From Acidobacteriota bacterium (GTDB taxonomy: Bacteria; Acidobacteriota; Terriglobia; Acidiferrales; UBA7541): a stretch of 64,000 bases of DNA. Where the stretch lies: the NCBI GenBank assembly GCA_013289825.1, contig JABCZF010000006.1, positions 1 through 64,000 of the forward strand, given 5' to 3'. A program made the translations under genes and the position numbers. The notes under the pieces were generated by a model. That model was not told where the DNA came from. It saw only the letters and a list, made by a program, of their open reading frames with translations, and did no database searches. This document shows, piece by piece, positions 9,356 to 18,114 of this stretch. The stretch's first letter is position 1. Every line of letters begins with the position of its first letter.

Positions 9356-10738
9356 CTAGTTTATGGTTGGATTTGCCACTGGCCATTCGTAGGGGAACAT
9401 CTTGCCGGCGAGAGATGCGTCGAGTTTGGCGCCGGCCAATTCAGCGGCGTGAGCGAGGACGGGATCTCGCCCGTCGGCGAGATCGGAAGCAGATGGCAGC
9501 AGGGTGAGGTCGGGGATCACGCCATGTTTTTCGAGGCTCTTTCCGTCCGTCATGATCAAATCCGCAATCGTGATTTCGACGCCGTAAGGAAGGACCAGGT
9601 CTACGCCTTCCTTTAGTGGGTAAAATTGGGCGACCATAACGCTGCCAGCGCTGCGATCGCCAACGACAGTGCCACGGTGTTCGAATTGCACGACCCTGGC
9701 GAGTATTTCCGCAGCTGATGCGCTGCGACTATCGATGAGGACCGTCAGTTGGCCCGCGAATGCGTCGTGGCCCCGTGATTTCACCAGCAGTGGCCTTTGC
9801 TCCTTGCGCATAACCAGATTTCCGATAGTGAAGTCATGGTCGAAAAGGTTGCTCAGCATGAACAGCATGACATTCTCAAGACCACCGCCGTTTCCTCGTA
9901 AGTCCAGTACCAGCGCCTTGTGCTTGCGAGCTTTGGCGAACATGCTGCTGATATCTCCTTCGTCTCCGCTGAACGAAGGCAGTCTCCAGAACAAGACCTC
10001 CCCTTCTTCCGCCGAGCGAGATCGCAATAAGTGCCGCCGGTATTCGTTTTCGATCCTGGCATGCGCGATGCTATAGACCGTGGAATCCAAAAGTGAATTG
10101 CCTGCCTCAAATTCTGCGGTAACGCTTTCGTGGCGCACGCCGCCAGATACGTCGCGGAGTGTGAAGTCGGTGGTAAGGCGAGGAGGCAGCCGATAAAGAT
10201 AGTATTCGAGTTGCCACAAGTCTTGCCGATGGAGCGCATAACCATCGAGACTCACAACTTGGTCGCCAGGATGGAGCTTCTGAGCGGCGTCCGTGTCTGG
10301 ACGAACGTCGGTGATGAAACACCGTTCACCGATCATTTTCAGCCGAAAACCATACCTGACGCGTTTGCTGTTCGGCGGCGGGACAAATATGGTGTGAGAA
10401 TCGTCCAGCCCGGAAAGGTAGGCTTCGATCACCCGATAGGCGGCCCCGATGGTTTTCGCGTTTCTGAGCTGCTCCCGATAGGTTTTATATCGTTCATCAG
10501 GGTCGATGCCGTGAAAGGACGGGTCATAGTATTTCTCTTTGAGAACTCGATGGATATTGGAGAGCATGCCTTCCGCATACTCGCGCTCGCTGGAAGTGAT
10601 TTGCGGTTGTGCTTGTCCGATCGCGACTAGGGCCCCGGCGATAAGCGCGATGGCTATTGCCGCTGTGGCCCAAAGCAGCCGCGGAGCGCAGGATCGCCGG
10701 CGTGTTTTGGAACTAACGGCCATGGAGGAACTGTTCAT
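9356..10738 (-). CDS. S41 family peptidase with N-terminal membrane anchor
   Basis: About 460 residues from the ATG at 10738; a longer in-frame start at 10807 exists. Residues about 20-42 form a signal or anchor (LLWATAAIAIALIAGALVAIG). An N-terminal helical region leads to a PDZ-like segment (AAQKLHPGDQVVSLDG). The protease core contains ALVLDLRGNGGGLENV and LIDSRSASAAEILA, with the serine nucleophile in SASAAE. The usual CtpA motif GKGxxQ carrying the general-base lysine is replaced by GDRSAGSVMVAQ, as in the tricorn/IRBP-like branch. It probably acts on proteins in the periplasm. It converges with the gene to its left and is divergent from the thiolase cluster. Confidence 0.88.
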   Translation of the reverse strand: MNSSSMAVSSKTRRRSCAPRLLWATAAIAIALIAGALVAIGQAQPQITSSEREYAEGMLSNIHRVLKEKYYDPSFHGIDPDERYKTYREQLRNAKTIGAAYRVIEAYLSGLDDSHTIFVPPPNSKRVRYGFRLKMIGERCFITDVRPDTDAAQKLHPGDQVVSLDGYALHRQDLWQLEYYLYRLPPRLTTDFTLRDVSGGVRHESVTAEFEAGNSLLDSTVYSIAHARIENEYRRHLLRSRSAEEGEVLFWRLPSFSGDEGDISSMFAKARKHKALVLDLRGNGGGLENVMLFMLSNLFDHDFTIGNLVMRKEQRPLLVKSRGHDAFAGQLTVLIDSRSASAAEILARVVQFEHRGTVVGDRSAGSVMVAQFYPLKEGVDLVLPYGVEITIADLIMTDGKSLEKHGVIPDLTLLPSASDLADGRDPVLAHAAELAGAKLDASLAGKMFPYEWPVANPTIN

Positions 10739-10821
10739 CCGGCCTGTTTTACTCCGAAATAGCACGCCTGCACAAGCTACATCGGCTGTCCAGCGGCGTT
10801 GCGGCATGGCAAAATGAGCTG

Positions 10822-11031
10822 GTGCGCAAAAAGAACAAGAAAGGGCCGAAGCGCAAGCGGGCGATCAGCGGCGGGCAGTGCCGCAGGGCCAGCTCGAAAC
10901 GCAGCGACACAGATAGAGAGAAGGAAGAGCTGTTTGCATTCATGGCGGGGAAGGTCGAGACAGTTGGCGATATTGAGTCGCCCATTGAGGATTGGGAGCA
11001 CTGGAATCCGGCGAAGAACCTGGAGAAATGA
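10822..11031 (+). CDS. Small basic-to-acidic hypothetical protein before the thiolase gene
   Basis: 69 residues from a GTG; the frame stays open further upstream, so the start is uncertain. The first half is very basic (RKKNKKGPKRKR) and the second acidic and aromatic, ending ESPIEDWEHWNPAKNLEK. That composition is unlike a random frame, which is the main reason for listing it. The stop overlaps the thiolase ribosome binding site region and lies 7 bases before the thiolase ATG, so the two would be translationally linked. I do not recognise the family. Confidence 0.4.
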   Translation: MRKKNKKGPKRKRAISGGQCRRASSKRSDTDREKEELFAFMAGKVETVGDIESPIEDWEHWNPAKNLEK

Positions 11032-11038
11032 GGAGAAT

Positions 11039-12235
11039 ATGTTTCCAACGGATGTGGTGATTGTGGCGGGAGCGCGGACGCCGATGGCACGGTATACGGG
11101 GGCGTTTTCGGAGGTGAGCGCGATTGATTTGGCGGTGCATGCTTCGAAAGAGGCGATCCGTCGTTCGGGCGTGGACCCGGGAGAGTTCGATCACGCGATT
11201 TTCGGCAACGTGATGCAGACGAGCGCGGACGCACTTTATGGCGCGCGGCATGTTGGGTTGAAGGCCGGGCTGAAAACGGAAACGCCTGCCGTGACTGTGA
11301 ACCGGTTGTGTGGGTCGGGGATTGAGGCGGTGTCGCAGGCGGCGCAGAGGCTTTTGTTGGGCGAAGCGACGATGGTGCTTGCTGGGGGCATGGAGAATAT
11401 GACGCAGGCGCCGTTTGTGGTTCGCGGAGCGCGGACCGGATTGAAACTTGGCGGCGGGGCGCTGGAGGATTCGCTATTTGTCGGGCTGACGGACAGCTTT
11501 TGCGGATTGCCGATGGCCATGACCGCGGAGAAGTTGGCGGAGCAACACCGGATTACGCGTAGGGACGCGGACGCGTATGCGTTGCGCAGCCAGCAAGCGG
11601 CGGATGCGGCATACAAGGCGTGCCGGATTCGGGAAGAACTCGCGCCTGTGGAAGTGAAGCAGGGGAAGAAGACGATTGTGTTTAGCGAAGACGATCACCG
11701 GCGGCCGGAAACGACGATGGAGACGCTGGAGAAATTGCCGCCATCGTTCAAGAAGGATGGGATTGTTACGGCGGGAAATGCCAGCGGTATTGTGGATGGC
11801 GCGGCGGCGGTTGTGGTGACGCGGGAAAAGACGGCGAAAGAGCGCGGGCTGAAGCCAGTGGGAAGAATTGTGTCGTGGGCGACGGCGGGGGTCGATCCTA
11901 GCATTATGGGCATTGGGCCGGTGCCTTCTTCGCAAAAAGCGCTGAAGCTGGCGGGACTTGCGCTGGAGCAGATGGATCGCGTCGAACTGAATGAAGCGTT
12001 CGCGGCCCAGTATCTTGCTGTGGAGAAGGTCCTGGGATTGAACCGGGACAAGACCAACGTGAACGGAGGAGCGATTGCGCTGGGGCATCCACTGGGGGCG
12101 AGCGGGACGCGGCTGTTGATTACGATTTTGAATGAGCTGCGGCGTAACAATTTGCGCTACGGATTGGCGACGGCTTGCATAGGGGGCGGGCAGGGAATCG
12201 CGATGATTGTTGAGGCGCTGAACGGAACGAAGTAA
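11039..12235 (+). CDS. Acetyl-CoA acetyltransferase (thiolase)
   Basis: 398 residues, a normal thiolase length, from ATG with AGGAG four bases upstream. The enzyme condenses two acetyl-CoA to acetoacetyl-CoA or cleaves 3-ketoacyl-CoA. Motifs: VNRLCGSGIEAVSQ with the acyl-accepting cysteine, NGGAIALGHPLGASGTR with the histidine, and ACIGGGQGIAM with the second cysteine. The cluster continues with a 3-hydroxyacyl-CoA dehydrogenase and an enoyl-CoA hydratase, so the three cover acetyl-CoA to crotonyl-CoA or the reverse. No acyl-CoA dehydrogenase or Etf genes are in the window. Biosynthetic versus degradative direction cannot be told from sequence. Confidence 0.96.
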   Translation: MFPTDVVIVAGARTPMARYTGAFSEVSAIDLAVHASKEAIRRSGVDPGEFDHAIFGNVMQTSADALYGARHVGLKAGLKTETPAVTVNRLCGSGIEAVSQAAQRLLLGEATMVLAGGMENMTQAPFVVRGARTGLKLGGGALEDSLFVGLTDSFCGLPMAMTAEKLAEQHRITRRDADAYALRSQQAADAAYKACRIREELAPVEVKQGKKTIVFSEDDHRRPETTMETLEKLPPSFKKDGIVTAGNASGIVDGAAAVVVTREKTAKERGLKPVGRIVSWATAGVDPSIMGIGPVPSSQKALKLAGLALEQMDRVELNEAFAAQYLAVEKVLGLNRDKTNVNGGAIALGHPLGASGTRLLITILNELRRNNLRYGLATACIGGGQGIAMIVEALNGTK

Positions 12236-12285
12236 AGAAGTAATGATGTAACGAAGTTGCAGCAGAGGCACCAAGCCGCGGGAGA

Positions 12286-12350
12286 TTTGTCTAGAAAAGA
12301 AGAGAAAAGATAACGCAGAGGCGCCGAGTGCGCTGAGGAGCGCAAAGAAG
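12286..12350 (+). repeat. Purine-rich intergenic micro-repeat (GCAGAGGCGC type)
   Basis: The 203-base gap between thiolase and the dehydrogenase carries AGAAAAGA copies followed by AACGCAGAGGCGCCGAG and GAGGAGCGCAAAGAAGAG. The next gap (13321-13390) has a related stretch: GAAAAGAAGGAAAG, then GCGAGGACGCGGAGAGCAC. The words belong to a purine-rich low-complexity type that I associate with intergenic DNA of Acidobacteriota. No function is known. Confidence 0.5.
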
Positions 12351-12438
12351 AGTCCGGAAGTGGTACTTTCTGCTAGACTTGCGTTTCGCTCCACGCGCGG
12401 TTTGTCATAGTCACCTGTCAATTCAGCGAGGATAAAGA

Positions 12439-13320
12439 ATGGCGATTCAAAAAGTGGGAGTTGTGGGGTGTGGGTTGATGGGTTCGGGTATCGCGCAGGT
12501 GTGCGCGGCAGCGGGATTTGCAACCGTGGCGCGTGAAGTGAGCCCCGAAATTGTCGAGAAGGGGTTCAAGAGTATCGAGAAAAACTTGGCCCGGTTGGTA
12601 GAAAAGGGAACGATCACAGCAGCGGTGCAAGGTGAAATTCGCGGGCGGTTACGCGGGACGACGTTGCTCGAGGACTTGAAAGATTGCGACGTAATTGTCG
12701 AAGCAATTATCGAGCAATTGCCCGCGAAACGTGAACTTTTTTCTGCGCTGGATGCGCTGTGCCCTCCATCGACGATTTTTGCTAGCAACACTTCGTCGTT
12801 GACGATCACGGAAATCTCCGCAGCCACGAAGCGGCCGCAACGGTTTGTGGGATTGCACTTTTTTAACCCAGTGCCGGTGATGAAGCTGGTGGAGGTGGTG
12901 CGCACGATTGCGACAGACGCAGACGTATATGAACAGATGGTCGAATTTGGGACGAAGCTGGGGAAGACAGCGGTGCGAGCGCACGATTCGACGGGATTTA
13001 TTGTGAACCGGCTGCTGGTGCCGTATTTGCTGGATGCGATTCGGGCGCTGGAAGAAGGCGTGGGCTCGATCGAGGACATCGACAATTCCATGAAACTGGG
13101 TTGCGGACATCCGATGGGGCCGCTGACTCTGCTGGATTTCGTGGGATTGGATACGACGTATTACATTTCGCAGATTATGTTTGAGGAGTTCCATGAGCGG
13201 CGATTTGCATCGCCGCCGCTTTTGAGGCGGATGGTTTTAGCGGGGTGGAATGGTCGGAAGGCGGGACGGGGGTTTTATGATTATGCGGATCCCGCGAAAC
13301 CGAAGGCCATGAGATTTTAG
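12439..13320 (+). CDS. hbd: 3-hydroxybutyryl-CoA dehydrogenase
   Basis: 293 residues. It oxidises 3-hydroxyacyl-CoA with NAD(P), or reduces acetoacetyl-CoA in the reverse direction. The Rossmann start is VGVVGCGLMGSGIAQVCAAAG. The catalytic region includes FASNTSSLTITEISA and FVGLHFFNPVPVMKLVEVV with the histidine, and a C-terminal helical domain includes GFIVNRLLVPYLLDAIRALEEG and GCGHPMGPLTLLDFVGLD. It is the second gene of the thiolase-dehydrogenase-hydratase set, with purine-rich repeats in the gaps on each side, so separate promoters cannot be excluded. Confidence 0.96.
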   Translation: MAIQKVGVVGCGLMGSGIAQVCAAAGFATVAREVSPEIVEKGFKSIEKNLARLVEKGTITAAVQGEIRGRLRGTTLLEDLKDCDVIVEAIIEQLPAKRELFSALDALCPPSTIFASNTSSLTITEISAATKRPQRFVGLHFFNPVPVMKLVEVVRTIATDADVYEQMVEFGTKLGKTAVRAHDSTGFIVNRLLVPYLLDAIRALEEGVGSIEDIDNSMKLGCGHPMGPLTLLDFVGLDTTYYISQIMFEEFHERRFASPPLLRRMVLAGWNGRKAGRGFYDYADPAKPKAMRF

Positions 13321-13393
13321 GAAAAGAAGGAAAGAATCTTACAGCGAGGACGCGGAGAGCACAGCGGACACGGAGAAGAAAGACCAGGACGCG

Positions 13394-14176
13394 ATGGGCT
13401 ACGAGAATATTTTGTACGAGAAGAGAGACGGGATTGCATTCATCACCTTCAACCGGCCGAAGGTCTTGAATGCGCTGAACCGCCAGACCATGGAAGAGTT
13501 GCAGCAAGTGCTATTGGATGCGAGCGCTGACCAGGCGGTGCGGGTACTAATTCTCACCGGCGCGGGCGGAAAGTCATTCGTTGCGGGAGCGGACATTGGC
13601 GAACTTTCGCAGCAGACGCCAGTCGTGGGAAAAGAGTTTTCGCTGTTTGGACAGGGAGTGATCCACTTGCTGGAAACGATCGGCAAGCCCTCCATTTGCG
13701 CGATCAATGGTTTTGCGCTGGGGGGCGGGTGTGAGGTTGCGCTAGCCTGCACCATTCGAATTTCGAGCACGACGGCGAAGCTGGGGCAGCCGGAAGTGAA
13801 GCTGGGCCTTCTGCCTGGATACGGCGGAACGCAGCGGTTGGTGCGGCTTTGCGGCAAGGGAGTGGCTCACGAACTCTGCCTGGCCGGCGAAATGATTGGC
13901 GCCGACGAAGCTTTGCGCGTCGGGCTTGTGAATCATGTATACGAGCCGGCAGAACTTTTGCCTGCCGCCGAGGCATTGGCAAAGAAGATCATTGCCAATG
14001 CGCCGGTTGCGGTGCGCTACGCGATGGAAGCGATCGAGCGGGGTGTGGAAATGTCTCAGGAGGAAGGACTGTTCCTGGAAGCCACTCTTTTTGGTTTGGT
14101 TTGCGCGACCGAAGACATGCGTGAGGGGACAAAGGCATTTTTGGAGAAGAGAGCGGCGAAATTTGTTGGGAAGTAA
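13394..14176 (+). CDS. Enoyl-CoA hydratase (crotonase family)
   Basis: 260 residues, standard crotonase length. It hydrates enoyl-CoA to 3-hydroxyacyl-CoA or dehydrates it. Oxyanion-hole motifs are visible: FVAGADIGEL near residue 60 and INGFALGGGCEVALAC near residue 100. The segment QPEVKLGLLPGYGGTQRL supplies the catalytic glutamate region. It completes the acetyl-CoA to crotonyl-CoA set with the two upstream genes. Crotonase-family members vary in substrate, so short-chain use is inferred from the neighbours. Confidence 0.94.
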   Translation: MGYENILYEKRDGIAFITFNRPKVLNALNRQTMEELQQVLLDASADQAVRVLILTGAGGKSFVAGADIGELSQQTPVVGKEFSLFGQGVIHLLETIGKPSICAINGFALGGGCEVALACTIRISSTTAKLGQPEVKLGLLPGYGGTQRLVRLCGKGVAHELCLAGEMIGADEALRVGLVNHVYEPAELLPAAEALAKKIIANAPVAVRYAMEAIERGVEMSQEEGLFLEATLFGLVCATEDMREGTKAFLEKRAAKFVGK

Positions 14177-14232
14177 AGGACCCAACGGAAATAAGTGAAT
14201 CCAAAAGAAAAAGAGAGCGGCCGAGACCATAG

Positions 14233-14760
14233 ATGGCGGAAAAATTATATCCTGGACAAATTGACGGCGGATTGACTGCGAGGGGGTTGCGTTTTGGAAT
14301 TGTTGTGAGCCGCTTCAACAGTTTTATCACCGAGCGGCTCCTGGCGGCGGCGGTGGATGCGCTAGAGCGGGCGGGGGCCGCAAGCCAGGACGTGGACGTC
14401 GTGCGAGTACCCGGCTCCTTCGAACTGCCGCTGACGGCGAAGAAACTTGCTATGACGGGACGCTACGATGCGCTAATCGCGATCGGATGCGTGATTCGCG
14501 GCGAAACTTCGCACTACGATTACGTTTGCTCGGAGACGGCGCGAGGTTTGCAGCTTGCGCAGATGGACTCGGGCGTCCCCATCATGTTTTGCGTGCTGAC
14601 TTGCGACACACTGGAACAGGCCATTGACCGCGCGGGGCTGAAGGGCGGCAACAAGGGATTCGAAGCGGGTCTGTCGGCGATTGAGATGGCGAATTTATCG
14701 CGCAAATTGCGCGGAGCGCCAGCGAAGCCATTCGCCGACGGAAAGTCGAGGCGCAAATAA
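14233..14760 (+). CDS. ribH: 6,7-dimethyl-8-ribityllumazine synthase
   Basis: 175 residues, slightly longer than usual because of a basic C-terminal tail. It joins the ribityl-aminouracil to dihydroxybutanone phosphate, the penultimate step of riboflavin synthesis. Motifs: [34 protein letters not shown], and [17 protein letters not shown] with the catalytic histidine. It overlaps nothing but is followed at once by nusB, the classic ribH-nusB pair. There is no room for an FMN riboswitch in the 56 bases upstream. Confidence 0.97.
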   Translation: MAEKLYPGQIDGGLTARGLRFGIVVSRFNSFITERLLAAAVDALERAGAASQDVDVVRVPGSFELPLTAKKLAMTGRYDALIAIGCVIRGETSHYDYVCSETARGLQLAQMDSGVPIMFCVLTCDTLEQAIDRAGLKGGNKGFEAGLSAIEMANLSRKLRGAPAKPFADGKSRRK

Positions 14761-14761
14761 C

Positions 14762-15169
14762 GTGTCGCTACGCACAAAATCCCGCGAGTTCGCGATGCAG
14801 ATGCTGTTCCAGTGGGACATGAGCGAGCAAGAGCCCGCAAAGCTGGAAGCAAAATTCTGGCGAGCGGCGAAGGCCACTGAGTCCACGCGCGCGTTTGCGA
14901 ACCGGCTGTTTGAAGGGGCCGCGAAAGACACCACGACCATCGACGAATTGATCGTTCGGCAAGCGGAGAATTGGCGTCTTGAGCGGCTCGCGGTAATCGA
15001 CCGGGCGATTTTGCGTCTGGCGATTTACGAACTGCGAACCACGGACACGCCCCCGAAGGTAATCCTGAACGAAGCGGTAGAGCTGGCCAAGAAATTTTCT
15101 TCACAAGAAGCCGGGTCGTTTGTGAACGGGATTCTCGACGCGGTGCATAAGTCTTTGGCAAATGGATAG
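14762..15169 (+). CDS. nusB: Transcription antitermination factor NusB
   Basis: 135 residues from the GTG one base after the ribH stop; a longer in-frame ATG inside ribH would add 27 residues not expected in the family. Motifs: SREFAMQMLFQWDMSE at the start, and RLAVIDRAILRLAIYELR and PPKVILNEAVELAKKFSSQEAGSFVNGILD at the end, all typical of the NusB fold. It binds boxA RNA with NusE (S10) to support antitermination on rRNA operons. The tight junction suggests translational coupling with ribH. A strong terminator follows 24 bases later. Confidence 0.96.
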   Translation: MSLRTKSREFAMQMLFQWDMSEQEPAKLEAKFWRAAKATESTRAFANRLFEGAAKDTTTIDELIVRQAENWRLERLAVIDRAILRLAIYELRTTDTPPKVILNEAVELAKKFSSQEAGSFVNGILDAVHKSLANG

Positions 15170-15193
15170 TTAGGATTGTTTGACGGGCGTGGT

Positions 15194-15224
15194 CCCCGCC
15201 CCATCCCGCGGGGCGGGTTTTTCT
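15194..15224 (+). terminator. Rho-independent terminator after nusB
   Basis: CCCGCCCC (15195-15202), a 7-base loop, GGGGCGGG (15210-15217), then TTTTTCT. A perfect 8-bp GC stem plus T tract directly after nusB, closing the ribH-nusB transcript. Confidence 0.92.
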
Positions 15225-15314
15225 GCAAATTTTTCCGAAACTTTCTTCCCTGCCTGGTGTTTCTGACTCTCAAATCCGGACAGGTCCCGGAAGTTTTCTT
15301 CAGGAGAGAAAACC

Positions 15315-16184
15315 ATGTGTGTCTATAAATTGATTCGCGGAAGTGTGCTCGGACTGATGGTTGCGGGACTGCTGGCAGGAGGCGCAAATGCCCAGAGCCC
15401 GGACTCGTCTTCCCGGCAGCAGGATATCAAGAAGGATAAGCAGGACATTCGGGAAGACAAAAAGGACCTGAGCAAAGATCGTGCCGACCGCAACGCGGAT
15501 CAGAAGGACATCAACACCGACAACCGCGACATCAAAAACGACAAGAAGGATATTCATCAGGACAATAAGGACATCAACGGCGACAAGCACGACATCCATC
15601 AGGACAATAAGGGCATCAATAGCGACAAGACCCATTTGAGCAAGGACCGCACCGACCGGAACGCGGACCAGCGCGATATCAACCACGACCAGGCCGACCT
15701 GCGCAAAGATCGCACCGACCGGAACGCTGACCAACGCGACATCAATCACGACAAGCAGGACTTAAAGCAGGACGACCGGAACTACGGAGCGAACAGCCCG
15801 GAGGCAAAAGCCGACCGTAGAGACTTGAGCAAAGACCGCGCGGACCGCAACGCGGACCAGCGTGACATCAATCATGACAACGCGGACCTGACCAAGGACC
15901 GCACCGACCGGAATGCGGATCAGAAAGACATCAACAGCGACAAAAAGGATCTGACCGCCGACCGGAAGGATGGCCATAACGACGTCAAAGATCTGAAGAG
16001 CGATCGTAAAGACCGCAACCAGGACGTCCGAGACCTCGACAACGACCAGAAAGACCTGAAACAGGACCGCAAAGACCGCAACAAAGATCAGAAGGACATC
16101 AACAAGGACAAGAAAGATCTTAAGGCGGATCGCAAGGACCTACGGAAGGATCGCGGAGCGGCAGCGGCTCCGCGCAAACACTAA
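15315..16184 (+). CDS. Secreted protein of 33 aspartate-rich heptad repeats
   Basis: 289 residues. A signal peptide (residues 1-28, LGLMVAGLLAGGANAQ) is followed almost entirely by seven-residue units with the pattern x-x-D-(L/I/R)-x-x-D. I count 33 units, interrupted once by a 14-residue segment (DRNYGANSPEAKAD) that keeps the phase. Units form a higher-order set: (L)SKD, RADRNAD or RTDRNAD, QRDINHD, then a variable unit. The protein has almost no aromatic residues and one cysteine, in the signal peptide; it is dominated by Asp, Lys, Arg and Asn. Regularly spaced Asp pairs suggest cation binding or an extended charged helix, but no known family comes to mind. AGGAGA precedes the ATG, and a terminator follows, so it is monocistronic. 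Confidence 0.85.
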   Translation: MCVYKLIRGSVLGLMVAGLLAGGANAQSPDSSSRQQDIKKDKQDIREDKKDLSKDRADRNADQKDINTDNRDIKNDKKDIHQDNKDINGDKHDIHQDNKGINSDKTHLSKDRTDRNADQRDINHDQADLRKDRTDRNADQRDINHDKQDLKQDDRNYGANSPEAKADRRDLSKDRADRNADQRDINHDNADLTKDRTDRNADQKDINSDKKDLTADRKDGHNDVKDLKSDRKDRNQDVRDLDNDQKDLKQDRKDRNKDQKDINKDKKDLKADRKDLRKDRGAAAAPRKH

Positions 16185-16216
16185 CTTCAGTTAAACACAA
16201 CGTTGAGGGTAGGAGA

Positions 16217-16250
16217 GGGCCGCTCAGAGAGTCTCGGGCGGCCTTTCTTG
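16217..16250 (+). terminator. Rho-independent terminator after the heptad-repeat gene
   Basis: GGCCGC (16218-16223) and GCGGCC (16238-16243), extended by wobble pairs, then TTTCTTGCTT. It lies 33 bases after the stop codon. Confidence 0.75.
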
Positions 16251-16316
16251 CTTCGAACACAGACGGATCCTTGAGCACGGACTGCTGGAGCCGCGCGATG
16301 GCACTTCATCCCGGTA

Positions 16317-16805
16317 TCATCGAAATTCCGCCAGGAACGCGATATCCCAAATCCCTGCATGGCGCACTTCGTCCAAGACAACGGTGAGATCCCCGAATCT
16401 GCTGCGTTGGTCCACCATGAGAAAAACTTTGTGCTCGGCGCCCCTCCCGAGGTGTTGCCGAATCTGCTCCGCCAAGTCCGCACTCGTGACCTTGGCGTTT
16501 CCAAAGTAGATAGTGCCGTCCCGACTGAGCATAACCCTCATGGCATCATCGCGAAGCGCTCGAGGCATGGGTCGTGCATGATGGGAGATGTAGCCATCGA
16601 ATGCCAGACCGTGATGGGAGGGCGCATACATCATAAAAAGTATCAGCAAAATAAAGACGCAACCGAGCATCGATTGCCCAAAGGCGGACGAATTGACACT
16701 CGAGAAAAACGTGTACCGCTGGCGGCCCAATCGACGGTTTCGCACGCGGAGTTGTAAGCGTTGGAGCATCGTCGACCTGCCAGTTGCACTATGGTTGTTA
16801 GACAC
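16317..16805 (-). CDS. ExbD/TolR-like biopolymer transport protein
   Basis: 162 residues. A basic N-terminus precedes one membrane helix (about 46-62, MLGCVFILLILFMMY), and a periplasmic domain follows with MRVMLSRDGTIYFGNAKVTSADLAEQIRQHL and KVFLMVDQRSRFGDLTVVLDEVRHAG, matching the ExbD/TolR fold. These proteins work with ExbB/TolQ proton channels to energise outer-membrane transport. The N-terminal helix lacks the conserved membrane Asp seen in true ExbD, and no exbB is nearby, so it may be an unusual or orphan member. Confidence 0.72.
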   Translation of the reverse strand: MSNNHSATGRSTMLQRLQLRVRNRRLGRQRYTFFSSVNSSAFGQSMLGCVFILLILFMMYAPSHHGLAFDGYISHHARPMPRALRDDAMRVMLSRDGTIYFGNAKVTSADLAEQIRQHLGRGAEHKVFLMVDQRSRFGDLTVVLDEVRHAGIWDIAFLAEFR

Positions 16806-16829
16806 CGGAGACGGTCGAGTCGTGCCCGG

Positions 16830-17711
16830 CTAGACGCGGATGGTGCCTTCAAAAACTTTTACGGCGGCGCCGCTGACGCGAGGCACCAGCTTTTTGCCGC
16901 TTTGCGTGACTTCCACTTCGATGTGGCTCGGACGGCCCATTTCTTCGCCTTGCAAGATGGTCAGGGTGTGCCCCGGTGCAAGCTTTCCATGACGCACTAA
17001 ATACGCGCCGAGCGAGCCGGCGGCGGAGCCCGTTGCGGGGTCTTCGTAAACCTCCCAAGGGAGCATGCCTCGAGCGAAAACTTTGCCGTTCCCTCCAGAT
17101 GCGAAACAGTAGGCCATGGTGGCAGCTTTACCGAGCAGCTTGCGAAGCTCGAACATGTTCATGCTGATCTTTCCGAGCCCTGCGCGATTCCTGAGTGGCA
17201 CCATGAGATTGAAGATGCCCGTCGAAACGCACTCGGGATTGAGATGAGGATCGAAATCTTTCGGGGACAGGCCCAGCGATTTGGCCAGAGCAGTTTTCCT
17301 AAACTTGATGGGACGGAATGCGGCTTCCGTCTGGGTCATGGTGACTCGCTGTGGCCGGCCATCCTTGAAACGAATTTCGACGGGAAGGACGCCGGCACCC
17401 GTTTCCTGCATCACGTGTACGCCGCCTTCTTGCGCCGGAACGACGCCCAGTTCGGCGAGAAGAAACCACGTGCCAACGACTGGGTGGCCGGCAAGTTTCA
17501 ACTCTTCGCGTGTGGTGAAGATGCGCAAGCGGGCCAGGGCACGTTCATCGGTCGGTTTTTGAACGAAGACCGTTTCCGCGAGATTCATTTCGCGCGCGAT
17601 GGCTTGCATCTGATCATTCGAAAGGCTGTCACCGTCAGTGAAGACCGCGAGGGGATTGCCTTGGAATCGCGTGGTGGTGAAAACGTCGAGAGTGTGAAAA
17701 CGGTGTTCCAT
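16830..17711 (-). CDS. PhzF family isomerase/epimerase-like protein
   Basis: 293 residues, normal for the PhzF/diaminopimelate-epimerase-like fold. The N-terminus HTLDVFTTTRFQGNPLAVF contains the family start, and MNLAETVFVQKP has the catalytic glutamate. Repeated half-barrels follow, with ELKLAGHPVVGTWFLL and YEDPATGSAAGSLGAYL as the paired signature loops. Substrate is unknown: apart from phenazine biosynthesis, this family is widespread and mostly uncharacterised, and no phenazine genes are nearby. It lies upstream of the ExbD-like gene and downstream of the cupin gene, same strand. Confidence 0.93.
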   Translation of the reverse strand: MEHRFHTLDVFTTTRFQGNPLAVFTDGDSLSNDQMQAIAREMNLAETVFVQKPTDERALARLRIFTTREELKLAGHPVVGTWFLLAELGVVPAQEGGVHVMQETGAGVLPVEIRFKDGRPQRVTMTQTEAAFRPIKFRKTALAKSLGLSPKDFDPHLNPECVSTGIFNLMVPLRNRAGLGKISMNMFELRKLLGKAATMAYCFASGGNGKVFARGMLPWEVYEDPATGSAAGSLGAYLVRHGKLAPGHTLTILQGEEMGRPSHIEVEVTQSGKKLVPRVSGAAVKVFEGTIRV

Positions 17712-17746
17712 TGGATTTTGAGCCGTGGCCGGAGCGGGTTGGGAAA

Positions 17747-18106
17747 TCAGATTTGCTCTAGCTGGACGACCGTCCTTTCGTTGGTGATGTTTCCGGTATT
17801 GCGTGTGGACTTTGGTTCAATCAAAACGATATGCACTTCTTCGTCCGCCACAGGGCAGTGCTCTAGGCCGCGCGGGACGATGACCAACTCACCTTCGCGA
17901 ACGACAGTTTCGCGATCGCGGAACTTCATGCGCAAGGTTCCTTTGACGACGAGGAACAACTCGTCTTCATTGTCGTGATGATGCCAGATAAATTCGCCTT
18001 TTAGTTTCACGGTTTTAACCTGGCAGTCATTCACTTCGCCAATGACGCGAGGATTCGCGTAGTCCGAGAAGAGACTGAACTTGTTCTTGAGATTGATCGT
18101 TTGCAT
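17747..18106 (-). CDS. Small cupin domain protein
   Basis: 119 residues from the ATG at 18106. A single cupin barrel: GEFIWHHHDNEDELFLVVKG carries the two-histidine-plus-glutamate metal motif and GELVIVPRGLEHCP the final histidine. A bound divalent metal is therefore expected. The closest well-known pattern is that of small stand-alone cupins related to mannose-6-phosphate isomerase type II, but no activity can be assigned. It is eight bases downstream of the phosphomannomutase gene, so it is probably co-transcribed with the GDP-mannose genes. Confidence 0.9.
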   Translation of the reverse strand: MQTINLKNKFSLFSDYANPRVIGEVNDCQVKTVKLKGEFIWHHHDNEDELFLVVKGTLRMKFRDRETVVREGELVIVPRGLEHCPVADEEVHIVLIEPKSTRNTGNITNERTVVQLEQI

Positions 18107-18114
18107 GTTTGTAC

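Noticed and set aside
11474..12523. Long arginine-rich frame opposite the thiolase gene
   Set aside because: Composition (many Arg, His, Pro) is typical of an antisense frame; the thiolase on the other strand is certain.
14177..14232. FMN riboswitch before ribH
   Set aside because: The gap is 56 bases, too short for the element, and no conserved core is visible.
15420..16150. CRISPR array or DNA tandem repeat in the heptad gene
   Set aside because: The period is 21 bases without spacers and follows the codon frame, so it is a protein repeat.
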